Shown piece after piece: positions 1 to 11,540 of a DNA stretch of 64,000 bases. A program made the translations under genes and the position numbers. The DNA is from Acanthacorydalis orientalis (Eukaryota; Arthropoda; Insecta; Megaloptera; Corydalidae). Location of the stretch: the NCBI GenBank assembly GCA_034766995.1, contig CM068325.1, positions 2,624,236 through 2,688,235 on the forward strand, written 5' to 3'. The notes under the pieces were generated by a model, which did no database searches, had not been told where the DNA came from, and saw only the letters and a list, made by a program, of their open reading frames with translations. Each line of letters begins with the position of its first letter. The first letter of the stretch is position 1.

Positions 1-171
1 GTATCTAAGTTATTTGTATGAGAGAGAAACCGGGAAGATCGGGGGACGAGCGACGCACGGCTACTTTCTCAATTTCGAAACGAGAACCGGGAAGCGTCGG
101 CCGGCTTCCCATCTACAGAGAGGACGACAGTCCCCGCCACTCGGCCCCGCCTCCCCGATCAGAATACGTAC

Positions 172-2046
172 AGACGTCCTGCGCTTCGTTGAAGTCGGCG
201 GCGTACTGGCGCCGCGTCAGGTCGATGACGAGCTTCGTGTAGATCTCCTCGGCCTCCTGTCCCTTCTTCGCGTCCATCTTGAGCGTCGCGACGCGCACCA
301 GCTCGAGCAGCCGCTCGGCGATCAGCTCGAACACGCGCTTCGCTGCAAGCATGACCGGACCGTCGATCGGGAGCCGCGCGCGCCGTCTCCCGATTCGCCT
401 TACCGTCGAGCTCGAGCGGCTCCGTCCTCATCCACGGCTTCGGCCTCGTCGCGCGCGCCGTCGCGACCGCCTGCTCGACGACCGGCGTCTCCTCGTCCTC
501 GCCCTCGTCCGCTTCGGGCACCGTCTCGAGCGCCGTCTCGGCCTTCTCGACGACGATGCACCCGAGCGCGTCGAGCAGCTGCTGCAGCGCGGACCTCAGC
601 GCGACGATCCGCGCGCCGCACACGTCTTCGAGCCGCTTCTTCGCGCGCGCGCGCTCTTCCTGCACGCCGATCGACTCGAGCAGCTTCTTCTTCTGCTTCT
701 TGTACTCGAACACGGCCTTCGAGTCCGGCTCCGCGTCGTACCGGACCTGACGGCACGTGACCTCGGCGTGCTCCTTCTTGCGCAGCAGATCGGTGACGCG
801 CTCGCGGCTCCTGTTCGCCAGCTCGACGAGCCTGCGGGGAAGTAACACTCGGCGTCCGTGAACGACTCGCGGAGGACGTCCGCGTCTTCGAGACCCGGTT
901 CCAGGTCGACGGGACGTCGGGACGACGTCTCCGGGCGCCGACGACGCGCGCGCAGGCCGAATCCGTGCAAGACACCGAGGCGCGATTCCCGCGGCCGACC
1001 GTGCCACTCACTTCTCCGTCTGCTGGTTCTGATCCTGCATCCGCGGTATGATGTCGACGTAGACGGAAACCAGACAGACATTGCTGATGTACTTCAGGAC
1101 CGTGTCGAACTCGAACAGGTCGCCCTGGAGCGCGATCTCGCTCCTCGTGCTCGCCAGCTTCTTCCTGACGTTGATATCGCTCTACGACGAAATGAAAATG
1201 AGAGAGACAGAGAGAGAGTGTGCGTGTGTGTGGATCGAGCCGAGCACTCACGTCCTTCCGCACGAGCGTCCTCATGTCCTGCGCGAGCATCCTCGTCCTC
1301 GCCTGCACCCGGTTCAGCGACCGCTGTCGCTCCTTCATGCTCCCCATCACGTTCTTCTCGAGCGCTGCGTACTCGCGACTCCTGTCGTCGACGTACTCGA
1401 CGGCGAGCTGTCCGAGCTGCGCCGCGCGCAGTATGCACCCGCCCTGTCTCTCGCCGTCGCGCCGCAGCGCGTCGAGCACCGCGTCGAAGTACAGCGCGTC
1501 CATCTTCATGATCTCGAGCACCTTTATGAAGTTGACGCGCACCGAGCCGGCGACCTCCTTCTTCAGCAGCGTGTCCTGCAGATCGCCGAGGATGATCCGC
1601 GCGCGCACCTCGTCCGGCAGGTCGCCGAGCGTGTCGTACTTCAGCCGATCCTCGAGTTCGGGAGCTCGAGCTGCAACGAGCGGTCCGGTCAGAGCATCGT
1701 CGCCGTCGTCTCCGCCCGTCCGGCAGTCGGTCGCGGCGCGCACCTTCCACCTAATCAGCTCGTCGGTCCGCTGCTTCATCCTGTAGCTCAGCAGTTCCAC
1801 CTCGCGTCTCTTCACGTGGTTCATCTGCTTCATGTGCTCGACGACCCTCTGCGGACGCGAACGTTAGCGGTCAGATCCGTCGGTCCGGCGGCGATACTGA
1901 CTGACCGTCGGCGGGTGCTCCTGGAACACGCGCTTCACGTCCGGATGCGTGGCGAGCGTATTCCTCAGCGTCTGCGCGTCGCCGCGCATCGCGTTTTCGA
2001 GCTCGCGACGCCGCCCGAGCACCTCCTTGCGCAGCCTCAGCAGGTT
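172..2046 (-). pseudogene. ODAD3/CCDC151-like gene, left-arm copy, frameshifted
   Basis: This is the mirror copy of the coiled-coil gene at 46,001-49,177. Matching exons lie at 1906-2046, 1744-1848, about 1252-1670, and on down to 172-342. Splice sites are conserved. In the third visible exon the start reads CTCGAGCTCCCGAAC, one G shorter than the right copy (CTCGAGCTCGCCGAAC). Normal splicing therefore shifts the frame just after the acceptor near 1670. The short preceding intron now reads through in frame, so an intron-retained product is conceivable. The last exon would lie left of base 1. I call it a probable pseudogene because of the frameshift; the rest of the reading frame is well kept, so inactivation, if real, is recent. 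Confidence 0.65.
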
Positions 2047-2577
2047 CTGCAGCGTATGTTAGTTCTATATAATAGGAACAAAATTTTACCGCAAATCTCG
2101 TGTCTCGTAGTTGAAAATCACTTTTATATGAAAAATATCGCTATTTGAAGCGAAAAAAACACGATTTTAGTGATAATTTCACAAAATTTACCGATAATGT
2201 ATACATGATACCTGTTATTTCGATAAAAGTAAGTTAGTTCTATACAATAGTAGCAAAATTTATCGGCAAATCTCGAGTCTGGTAGTTGAAAATCACGTTA
2301 TTATGAAAAATATCGCTATTTGAAGCGAAAAAACACGATTTTAGTGATAATTTCACAAAATTTACCGATAATGTTTACATATTTCGCGTTATTTCAGTAA
2401 AAGTATAATGGGATTAAAATTTGACCGCATATCTCGAGTCTGGTAGTTGAAAATCACGTTAATATGAAAAATATCACAATTTTAAACGAAAAAAAACGGG
2501 AATTCCGTGATAATTTCCCAAAATTTACCGATAATGTATGCATATTTCGTGTTATTTCAGTAAAAGTATGTTAGTTC
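2047..2577. repeat. Satellite A, ~176-bp tandem repeat
   Basis: AT-rich tandem units carry the landmarks GTTAGTTCTATA, a central TTGAAAATCACG and a GATAATTTC block. Unit starts at 2057 and 2233 give a 176-bp period. The array resumes at 3517-3720 after the mariner insertion. It abuts the acceptor of the ODAD3-like exon, so it sits in or replaces an intron. The mirror array (about 44,850-45,990) has more units, so copy number has changed since duplication. Confidence 0.8.
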
Positions 2578-3516
2578 TACGAGGTCAGACAATTAAGTAA
2601 TGCGACAAAATTCAAAAATCGAGTATATTTAAAAATTAAGGTACATCGCTGCGACACCCTTCAAAGTAGTCCCCTCCCGCATCTATACACTTATTCCAGC
2701 GAGTTTTCCAGTTTTCGTAACAATTCTGGAACCCTTCTTGTGGGACCTCTCCGAGTACCCTCGTCACAGATTCTTGGATATCTTCAACGGAGTCAAAATG
2801 TCGACCTTTGACGAATTTTTTCATATGGGGTAATAGGAAAAAGTCGCAGGGTGACATGTCCGGTGAATAGGGCGGTTGTGGTAACGTTGCGATGCCTTTA
2901 GACGCCAAAAACTGAGAGACACTGAACGCACTGTGACAGGGAGCATTGTCGTGATGCAGAACCCAAGTCTTCGCGATCTCTGGACGCACTCTGAGCACCC
3001 TTTTTCGTCATTTTTCGAGCACATTGCGGTAGAATACTTGATTTACGGTTTGTCCACGTGGCACGAACTCTTTGTGAACCATCCCTTTGCTGTCGAAGAA
3101 GCAAATCAACATGGTTTTCACTTTGGACTTGCTCATTCTCGCCTTCTTTGGCCCCTGGTGCTCCAGGGGACAGCCACTGTTGGCTTTGTCGTTTAGTTTC
3201 GTGGTCATATTGAAAGAACCAACTTTCATCACCAGTAATAACTCGATCGAGAAGAGTAGGATCACTTTCAACCTGCTCGAGACAATCTTGAGCGATGTTC
3301 AATTAAATTTCTCTGTTCCATTTTCGTGACATGCACTACTCGCGCGTTGTTACGAAACACTAAATAGCTGGCGAAGAAATGATCGTACGAGGGTGGTCAA
3401 GGTCCACAATCGAGAGAGTAGGGATCTGCTATTACGGTGGCGGAGTTACAAATTCGCAGTGTTACCACAGGCCGAGAAAAAAAATCGGTCGCATTACTTA
3501 ATTGTCTGACCTCGTA
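2578..3516 (-). mobile_element. Non-autonomous mariner, left arm only
   Basis: Near-perfect terminal inverted repeats (CGAGGTCAGACAATTAAG... and its complement) span 2580-3514 and are flanked by TA duplications. The element is 935 bp against about 1.3 kb for a full mariner. On the minus strand it encodes the middle and C-terminal parts of a transposase in several frames. A TGDESW segment holds the first catalytic Asp near 3240. HHDNAPCHSA and SPCDFF, separated by 34 residues, give the mariner D34D spacing. The N-terminal helix-turn-helix is missing and frames are broken, so it is inactive. It interrupts satellite A, and the right arm has no insertion at the mirror position. Confidence 0.92.
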
Positions 3517-5760
3517 AAGCTATTTCTCGCAAAAAAACGAGATTTTAGTGATAATTTCCCAAAATTTACCTATAATGTTTACATATTTCGCATTATTTCA
3601 GTAAAAGTAAGTTAGTTCTATATAATGGGATTAAAATTTTATCGCAAATAGAGTCTGGTGGATGGAATTCTCGTTTATATGAAATCACAGTCTGGTTGTT
3701 GAAAATCACGTTTATATTTCAAGCAAAATATCCACGAAGACGTGAAGAATATGTCAAATTGACGGATCGAAACATTAATATTAATAATTTCTTTAGATAT
3801 TGTCAATTTCTATCGAAATATAACAAGAAATTACAACAAAAATGAATATTTCTATGTTAAAATTAGTTTTGCGTGTGGAAAATTACATCAGATTTCGATG
3901 TTTTAAGCTAAATATCCACTAAGTAGTGAATAATATGTAAAATTGACGGATAGAAACATCAATATTGTATAGTTTCCTTAGATATTGTCCATTTGTATCG
4001 AAATATAACAAGAAATCACAATAAAAACGAATATTTTTATGTTAAAATTAGTTTTATGAGTTGAAAATTACATCAATTTTCCCTATTTTAAGCAAAATAT
4101 CGACGAAGAAGTGAATAATATGTAAAATAGACGGATTGTCACAACAATATTGTAAAATTTCTTTAGATATTGTCCATTTCTATAGAAATATAACAAGAAA
4201 TCACAATAAAAACGAATATTTTTATGTTAAAATTAGTTTTATGAGTTGAAAATTACATCAATTTTCACTATTTTAAGCAAAATATCGACGAAGAAGTGAA
4301 TAATATGTAAAATAGACGGATTGTCACAACAATATTGTAAAATTTCTTTAGATATTGTCCATTTCTATAGAAATATAACAAGAAATCACAATAAAAAGGA
4401 ATATTTCTATGTTAAAAGTGGTTTATGTGTTGAAAATTACATCTTTTTTGCTATTTTAAGCAAAATATCGACGAAGAAGTGAATAATATGTAACATTGAC
4501 GAATAGAAACATCAATATTGTATAATTTGTTTAGATATTGTCCATTTGTATCGAAATATAACTAGAAATCACAATAAAAACGAATATTTCTATGTTAAAA
4601 TTCGTTTTGTGTGTTGCAAATGACATGATTTTTCTATATTTTAAGCAAAATATCGACGAAGACGTGAATAATATATAAAATTGACGGATCGTCACATCAA
4701 TATTATATAATTTCTTTAGATATTGTCCATTTGTATCGAAATATAACAAGAAATCACAATAAAAAGGAATATTTCTATGTTAACATTCGTTTCATGTGTT
4801 GAAAATTACATCAGTTTTCGATATTTTAAACAAAATATCGACGAAGAAGTGAATAATATGAAAATTGACGGATCGATACATCAATATTGTATAATTTCTT
4901 TAGATATTGTCAATTTCTATCGAAATATAACAAGAAATTATAATATGAACGAATGTTTCTATGTTAAAAGTCGTTTTATGCGTTGTAAATTACATCATTT
5001 TTCGATATTTTAAGCAAGATATCGACCAAGACGTGATTAATATTTAAAATTGACTGATCGAAAGATCAATATTGTATAATTTCTTAAGATTTTGTCCATT
5101 TCTATCGAAATATAACAAGAAATTATAATATGAACGAATGTTTCTATGTTAAAAGTCGTTTTATGTGTTGTAAATTACATCATTTTTCGATATTTTAAGC
5201 AAAATATCGACCAAGACGTGATTAATATGTAAAATTGACTGATCGAAAGATCAATATTGTATAATTTCTTAAGATTTTGTCCATTTCTATCGAAACATAA
5301 CAAGATATCAAAATAACAACGAAATTTTCTATGTTAAAATACGATTTATGTGTTGAAAATGACATCAGTTTTCGCTATTTTAAGAAAAACATCGAAAAAG
5401 ACCAGAATAATATGTAAAATTGACGGATCGAAACATCAATGTTGAATAGTTTCTTTAGGTTTTGTCCACTTCTATCGAAATATAATCAGAAATGACAATA
5501 AAAACCTAAATTTCTGTGTTAAAATTCGTTTTATGTAGCATAGAAATATTCGTTTTTATTGTGATTTCTTGATATATTTCGATATAAATGGACAAAATCT
5601 AAAGAAATCACACAGTATTGATGTACCGATCCTTCAATTTTACATATTATTCACGTCTTCGCGATATTTTGCTTAAAATAGCGAAAACTGATCTCATTTT
5701 CAACACATAAAATGAATTTTAACAGAGAAATTTTGGTTATAAATATTAGGTTGTGAAGAA
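3517..5760. repeat. Satellites A/B, ~184-bp tandem array with a strand switch
   Basis: After a remnant of satellite A (to about 3720) comes satellite B, with period about 184 bp. The landmark TTTAGATATTGTC recurs near 3793, 3978, 4163, 4348 and 4531. Units share AAATATAACAAGAAAT and a GTTGAAAATTACATC block. Around 5537 the orientation flips and an inverted partial array runs to about 5760. The same array and flip occur in the right arm (about 43,380-44,850). No gene is supported here; the short open frames are satellite translations. Confidence 0.8.
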
Positions 5761-5771
5761 AATAATTGTGG

Positions 5772-5773
<2 letters not shown>

Positions 5774-5814
<41 letters not shown>
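5774..5814. repeat. (TA)n microsatellite
   Basis: About 20 uninterrupted TA dinucleotides. The mirror locus at 43,243-43,362 has expanded and is interrupted by GGTAA and TATTAT. Confidence 0.95.
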
Positions 5815-5818
<4 letters not shown>

Positions 5819-5879
5819 TTTCAAGGTCATAAACCGCAGTTATTTTTCTATCAACCTAATATAATTAGTTCAGCAATTC

Positions 5880-6170
5880 CTGTTAATGTTTAAGTTCTCG
5901 TGCTCTGCCGCTGAGAGCAGCACGTCACTGTACCAGACCTACGTGCGTCGGCGCACAAGGTTCTTTACAGATTGATGTGGGTAGCGACGACGCTCGACGC
6001 ATCGGCGTCGGCCTGTTCGCTGCTCACAAGAATACGGAGAGGTTGTCTATACTAAAATTGGAAATAAATCAGAGATTCACTATTTTTGTAACCAAGTGTT
6101 GTTCATTAAGTTTATCCCAGACACATCCATCCTTATCATAACTATTATTAATATATGATGGCATAATACA
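5880..6170. other. GC-rich block, possibly a solo LTR
   Basis: An island in AT-rich DNA begins TGTTAATG, contains an inverted CTCTGCCGCTGAGAG motif, and ends after an AATAAA signal near 6062 followed by a T/GT-rich stretch. That layout is compatible with a long terminal repeat. No internal retrotransposon sequence or clear target duplication is seen. It is mirrored near 42,940-43,200. Confidence 0.25.
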
Positions 6171-6379
6171 CAATGCTGAAACACGAATCATACACCACGG
6201 TGAAGAATCGAGCACTTGACACGCATTCAACACCCACATTCATGTATGTGTCGTGTCTGTATTCAAAATGCACATCAATAGAGCTCGCTTTTACTTTCAT
6301 TTTGCAGCAAAATCAGCCGACTTCCGACTCACATCCAGTGAGCATCTCTTCGCTATCAATCTGTCTCGAAGTGGTCGAA

Positions 6380-6990
6380 CGGTCAATTTAAACTAACACA
6401 TGTAGTTTTCTTTAAATACTGGCGGTTCGCCCTGTATGGCGAACGTTCCCGCACTTCTCTACGGATCGGTGACGGCGCCAGGTTCTCGAATACGCGACTC
6501 GGTGGAAAAGACGGTATAGCGTCTCGTTGCTGTGGGTAATAACTTTCGGCCCACACGGCTCTACGGACCCGCGACGACACCGGACATTGACTGATCGGTG
6601 GAGACGATACAGCGTCTCGCCGTTGTCGGCAGTAACGTTCCCACAGCCGCGATCAGTCTAGCCACCGTCTCAGTGTGCACAAAGTCGCGGACCATTCGAT
6701 TATCTTTTGGACTCAGATAGTTCATCGCCGCGACTAGCGGATAAATAACCGCGCGCCGCAGGTGCGCCCTCACATCAACCCGAAATACAAGATTTTTTAA
6801 ATGCTGTTTTACTTTAAATTTCCAAGCGTAATGATTCTGTCCTTCACTGCATATCATCATCAAAATATCGTCTTCCGTTCGCTATAATCTTTCGCTCTCT
6901 GTTCGAATTATCCGAGTCCGTTCGTCAAAATTCAACTCTTTGTTGAGAGATGATGAGCGATGATGTTCAATACAAAGATAAAAAATAAAA
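6380..6990. other. Upstream region of ankyrin gene; duplicated GC-rich segment
   Basis: It contains two diverged tandem copies of a ~110-bp segment. One carries CGGTGGAAAAGACGG...TAGCGTCTCG and the other CGGTGGAGACGATACAGCGTCTCG. A 100-codon frame on the minus strand (6561-6863) is open in both arms (mirror 42,188-42,490) with few changes, but has no recognisable family. It lies head to head with the ankyrin gene, so promoter or 5' untranslated sequence is as likely as coding sequence. Confidence 0.3.
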
Positions 6991-7044
6991 TCCTTTTAAT
7001 ATTTATTTAACAAATTGTCGTTCTCCTTTCACAGACAAAGTACT

Positions 7045-8439
7045 ATGGAACCTGAACAGCGCACGCTCGATAACACTCTGCTCTTGTTCAAAGCATCGAG
7101 GCAGGGCAATAGAGCAAGGGTAAGAATACTGATAGAAAACACGGACGCCAGTCGCAGAGATGCGTTCGTCAACGAGACAGACGAGGACGGAAACACGCCG
7201 TTGTACTACGCAACATCTCGAGGACACGTGTCTCTCTCGAAATATTTAATAGAAGAAACAAACGTGAACCTCGCACACAAGTACGGCCCTAATGAAGACA
7301 CCGTCCTACATGTGCTCGCACGTATGTCCGAAGAGCGAGACGACGTATTGGAAGTAGTGAAACTTTTATCAAGTGCGAATTTAATAAACGCGAAAAACAA
7401 TCGTAACAAAACCCCGCTTCACTGTGCAGCAGAATTTGCGCCGAATTCTACATTCGAGTGTTTATTGAACGCAGAATGTGCGGATATTTTCGCCGTTGAC
7501 GATCGAAACGACACGATTCTACATTCATTGCTGAAATCTCGCAACGAAGGAAAAATTCAACTTGTAAAAAAATTGGTTTCGATGGGCATCTCGATCGAAA
7601 CTCGCGGCAAACATGAATTTACACCGTTCCTCGCCGCATGCAAGTTCGGCAGTCGGACATTGTGCGAGTTTCTAATCACAGAGATGCGAGTAGACATCCG
7701 TGCAGTCGACTATAAAAACCGCACGGCCCTACATAAATTGGCGCTCAGTCGAAATGAAAACACCGTCGAAATTGTAGAATTGTCGGTATCTATGGGTCTT
7801 TCGATCGAGGCGCGAGATGAAGAAGGACATACGCCATTCCTCACTGCATGCGCATTCGGTACTCGAACATTCTGCGAGTGTTTAATCGCAGAGTTGCGAG
7901 CAGACATTCACGCAGTCAGCTATAAGAGCCGCACAGCTCTACACAGTGTGGCATTAAATAAAAATGAAAACGTCGTCGACATTGCGAAGATATTGATTTC
8001 GAAAGGTGTTTCGTTAGAAGCTCGTGATAAAAGTGGTTTTACGCCGTTACTCACTGCATGTGCATTCGGCACTCGAATATTCTGTGAGTGTTTAATCGCA
8101 GAGTTGCGAGCAGATATCCGCGCAGTCGACCGCAGAAACCGCACAGCTCTACACATTTTTGCATTAAATAAAAATGAAAACGTCGTCGACATTGTCAAGT
8201 TATCGATTTCCAAGGATCTCTCGTTAGAAGCTCGTGATGTATTCGGATCGACACCGTTCCTGGCCGCATGCGTATTCGGCACTCGAACGTTCTGTGAGTA
8301 TTTAATCACAACATTGGGAGTAGATATTCACGCCGTCGACTATAAAAATAACACGGCGTTGCGCAATTTGAAACTGAATAAGAATGAAAACATCATCGCT
8401 ATCGAAAAGTTGCTGCGTTCCAAAGGAGTTGATCGATGA
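7045..8439 (+). CDS. Ankyrin-repeat protein, left-arm copy
   Basis: A single open frame of 464 codons starts at ATG 7045. Just upstream is an acceptor-like CTCCTTTCACAG at 7023-7034, suggesting a 5' untranslated intron. The whole length consists of ankyrin repeats, from a DGNTPLYYATSRGH repeat near residue 50 to the C terminus. From about residue 190 a ~70-residue double repeat recurs four times (TPFL-ACxFGTRTFCE... plus RTALHxxALNKNENVV...). There is no signal peptide, membrane segment, death domain or PRANC-type C terminus. AATAAA lies at 8485-8490. Function unknown; ankyrin arrays bind proteins. The right-arm copy is intact and differs at 16 residues by my count. Confidence 0.8.
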   Translation: MEPEQRTLDNTLLLFKASRQGNRARVRILIENTDASRRDAFVNETDEDGNTPLYYATSRGHVSLSKYLIEETNVNLAHKYGPNEDTVLHVLARMSEERDDVLEVVKLLSSANLINAKNNRNKTPLHCAAEFAPNSTFECLLNAECADIFAVDDRNDTILHSLLKSRNEGKIQLVKKLVSMGISIETRGKHEFTPFLAACKFGSRTLCEFLITEMRVDIRAVDYKNRTALHKLALSRNENTVEIVELSVSMGLSIEARDEEGHTPFLTACAFGTRTFCECLIAELRADIHAVSYKSRTALHSVALNKNENVVDIAKILISKGVSLEARDKSGFTPLLTACAFGTRIFCECLIAELRADIRAVDRRNRTALHIFALNKNENVVDIVKLSISKDLSLEARDVFGSTPFLAACVFGTRTFCEYLITTLGVDIHAVDYKNNTALRNLKLNKNENIIAIEKLLRSKGVDR

Positions 8440-8957
8440 ATTGTATGCTCTGTTTCTCGTACTTTCATGATTTAAATATATATGAATAAAGAGCGCATAT
8501 GTTTGTCAATTGCAAACAATTTAGAATGCGCATACGAACTTGTATAGAGACTGATTGATGGAAATCAAATAATTGCCAAATATTTACATTATATGCACGT
8601 GTTTGGCTCGAAAAGATAAAAGACGTTCAAGACAATTCAACAAAATCGAAAGCGAGTTTCTGCGTTTCTAATATTGATATCAATCATTTGATCAGATATT
8701 GTTTCTCTTTATCGATCGAATATATTTTTTATTCCTGAATTCAATATAATAAGTCGATTATTTGTTCGAAAATAAATCTATATTTCTTTTAGAAGAAACA
8801 AGTATTAGTCACTAATTTGGATCGGACGATTTTCTGTTTAATTCTGAATATTATTTATTTATATTTTATCTTTAGTTTCTTCGTTACACACAACTCACTC
8901 CCTGTATCCAAAAACTACAACGAATTTTATTTCATACGTTCTCTCTATCTCTCTCTT

Positions 8958-9008
<51 letters not shown>

Positions 9009-9068
9009 GTAAATAAATAAATAATTTCTTGGGTCTCTGTAGTTTCTGTAATATCTGTATGTCTCTCT
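8440..9068. other. AT-rich intergenic DNA with (TA)n at 8960-9002
   Basis: Nothing coding is seen beyond the ankyrin 3' end and a (TA)~21 tract followed by TAAATAAATAAATAAA. The mirror is 39,988-40,608, where the TA tract is much shorter. Confidence 0.7.
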
Positions 9069-9072
9069 TTAA

Positions 9073-9534
9073 CACTAGATTCACGGATATTTATTATATA
9101 CCTATTTTTACTGAAATCCGTCTCCGTCATTTTGACGGATACATTAAAATACAGTTTTTTGATAATAACAATTAATTTTATTTTATATCACTACATTTTT
9201 ATTATCCGAGATTAACAATACTGTTTTACACATAAATTCTATTTTGAGGGTACATTTTCCGTACACACACTTTTTGCACACAAGGAAAATATATTTGCAT
9301 CTATTTTTTACAAAATCCGGTTTGGAAGGACTTCAGATTGTTATTTTGGAAAAATCCTATATCCGACAACTGTTTGTCGGTAGTCTTACGATCATCTCTG
9401 TAATTCCTTTCTAATTCATCTCTGTAATCTCTCCCTAATTCTTAAGACAATTGAAAAATTTTTTTTTAATTGTCGGATAAATAGTTGTATTGTATACAGT
9501 TACACTAAAGTAGAAAGCTAGTGGATAAATTGAA

Positions 9535-9593
<59 letters not shown>

Positions 9594-9704
9594 TTATACC
9601 TATAAAGGTCAATATAATGTTTCAAAAAATAACATTTAATTTTTTTTTTATTTTAGGCATGAAATCTGAAATCCGTTAAATTGGTGGGTTCCGTTAATCT
9701 AGTG
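9073..9704. mobile_element. piggyBac-like MITE, left arm
   Basis: Terminal inverted repeats CACTAGATTCACGG and CCGTTAATCTAGTG bound 632 bp without coding capacity. The left flank is TTAA (9069-9072). The right flank is TCAA (9705-9708), one change from TTAA. The mirror copy (38,419-39,983) has TTAA on both sides. A TTAA target and C-A ends are the hallmark of the piggyBac superfamily. An internal (TA)n tract (about 9538-9590) marks where the right-arm copy took a mariner. Confidence 0.75.
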
Positions 9705-9866
9705 TCAATCCATTATCTCTATATCTCTATTTTTCTCCCCCTCTCCTTTCTCCTTTTTTCTCTTCCTGACCCTTTCCGTCACTGCCCTTCTCTCACGCCT
9801 TTTATCTCACACACACGCGTGCACGCAAATCCATATACACTTACACATGCATACATACACACACCC

Positions 9867-9904
<38 letters not shown>

Positions 9905-10640
9905 GTATGTATGTATACTACACACATGTAAGCATTTTTTTATTGTTCTCAACTTGTATTATTGAAAGTTTAATAAAAAGTTATCGCACTTATTCAAAGA
10001 TATTTATTTTGTAAAATTTCTCTATTCCTAAGAATCTATCCAATAAAATATTGAAATTATTCGCGTGCCATGCATAACAGCGGATGGTGAACACAATCTA
10101 TAAACGAAAATGTCTGCTTGGCAGCGAATAGAATTTAAAATAAATTTAAATTAATTGTATGATGCATCGTTTTAAATACATAAAAAAGTATATTTGGTCA
10201 CATGCTGCATAATTTTATTAAACGGTATGTAGATGATTAAAAATATACGCTTTAAGAAGTGGCGAATGGTAATTGTCGAGCAAGTTATATTTTCACATAA
10301 GCCAGCTTCAGCTCTCTCTGAGAAGCTGACATAGACAGTTCCCATCAGTAACCAATAGACACAAACACATCCGGATCTGATAATGCCACTTAAGTTCTAT
10401 GAGAAGATGGCAAAAATAGTATTTCGACAATGATCAACAGACATAAACGTCAGAGGACTGGATAACGCCGATCGAAAACCCATTTAATGAAATGCATGTT
10501 TAGATTTAAGTAGATTTGTTATAATTACATTTATAGAGTAACGTCCATGTTATTTTACAGTGTACTTCATTCGTGTGTTCTTAAATAGAAGTTTCCGTTA
10601 CACAAACACAAATCTAGCATTTTAAAGCAAATATCTTTCT
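9705..10640. other. Pyrimidine/CA/TA microsatellite and AT-rich DNA
   Basis: A polypyrimidine tract (9715-9800), an ACACAC tract and TATATA/TGTA repeats to about 9915 precede non-repetitive AT-rich DNA. No gene is seen. It is mirrored near 37,440-38,414. Confidence 0.7.
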
Positions 10641-11170
10641 ATATATTGGATACACTTTCATCGGATGCAAGTTCGCTTTGGCGACTGATTCTACGCCCTT
10701 CATTCGCTTATTTCCACGTTCGTCTACGTCGGATGTCGTTGTACATGATCTATTTCTCATCGTCAGTGATCAATCGATCGAGAAGAGGCTCTCTGTCGAG
10801 GCGTCCAAGCAAATAATTCGTCGAAGAGACACGATCAAACTGTTTCTTTTTTCAGACAACGAGCGCGGCAGTCACGTATCGAGCTTCAACGTGAACTCCA
10901 GCTTCTCTAAATGCCGAAATGCAGTCGATCTGTCAACGTTGGGTGTGTCGGCAACCTCTTCCGTCGAAATTCGTGAGTTATTGTCGACTAAAACGCACAC
11001 ACTACATCGTCGTCGGTCTATTGAACTTCGAGGTTAAAATCATCAAATCGAATTTCAGCAAACCATTTCGTCATAGATGGAAGTGATGGTGCATCGTCCA
11101 AATAAATCTCCCGAATATTTTTCATTGGCGCGCTGACCGATACTCCTTTCCGAAACTCGTACAATGTAAC
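10640..11170 (-). pseudogene. Decayed mariner-like transposase relic, left arm
   Basis: On the minus strand, broken frames spell mariner motifs. These are a LLDRLITDDEK-IMYND segment around the first catalytic Asp (stop in place of the usual Trp), a basic RRRRTWK stretch, and AKANLHPMKV, matching the family's AKxxLHxxKVML block. Stops and frame changes are frequent. The mirror lies at about 36,960-37,440, where about 54 bp near 37,220 are missing. It predates the arm duplication and is unrelated to the young mariners at 2.6 and 38.5 kb. Confidence 0.55.
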
Positions 11171-11540
11171 GTGATGAAAGTATCATTTGCATCTTTTATT
11201 TGTCGATTTTCATTGTCGTTTTTCGTACATACAAATCGAATCAAAACAATTGTGTCTGCAGCTCGTATAACAGCTGCGACTGTCATCTTTCAAACTATAT
11301 ATAACATAGATACATTTCAATCACGAACGCCGCCATACGGCATTGTTGAAGCTAGAGTAAGATAATTGATGATAGGAGACAGTAGTTTAATGAGAACAGT
11401 AATAAAGTTTTTCTATGACTATTCTATACAGCTATTTTATAACGCGAGTGTCTTCGTCGACGGCTACACAAATTCTATATATCAAAGTGACTCCGCGCTA
11501 ATTCGTTCTAGGGACGTCTGCGCACGGCGAGTCACTCACC

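Noticed and set aside
400..1833. Single 477-codon gene on the minus strand
   Set aside because: The long frame runs through introns. It is an artefact of GC-rich exons and introns without stops, created partly by the 1-base deletion.
5880..6170. Confident LTR retrotransposon call
   Set aside because: The block has LTR-like features but no target duplication, primer-binding site or internal genes, so it is kept only as a low-confidence feature.
7045..8439. Ankyrin gene as a recent bacterial or poxvirus-type transfer
   Set aside because: There is no PRANC or F-box-like C terminus, a splice acceptor-like site precedes the start, and base composition matches the surroundings.
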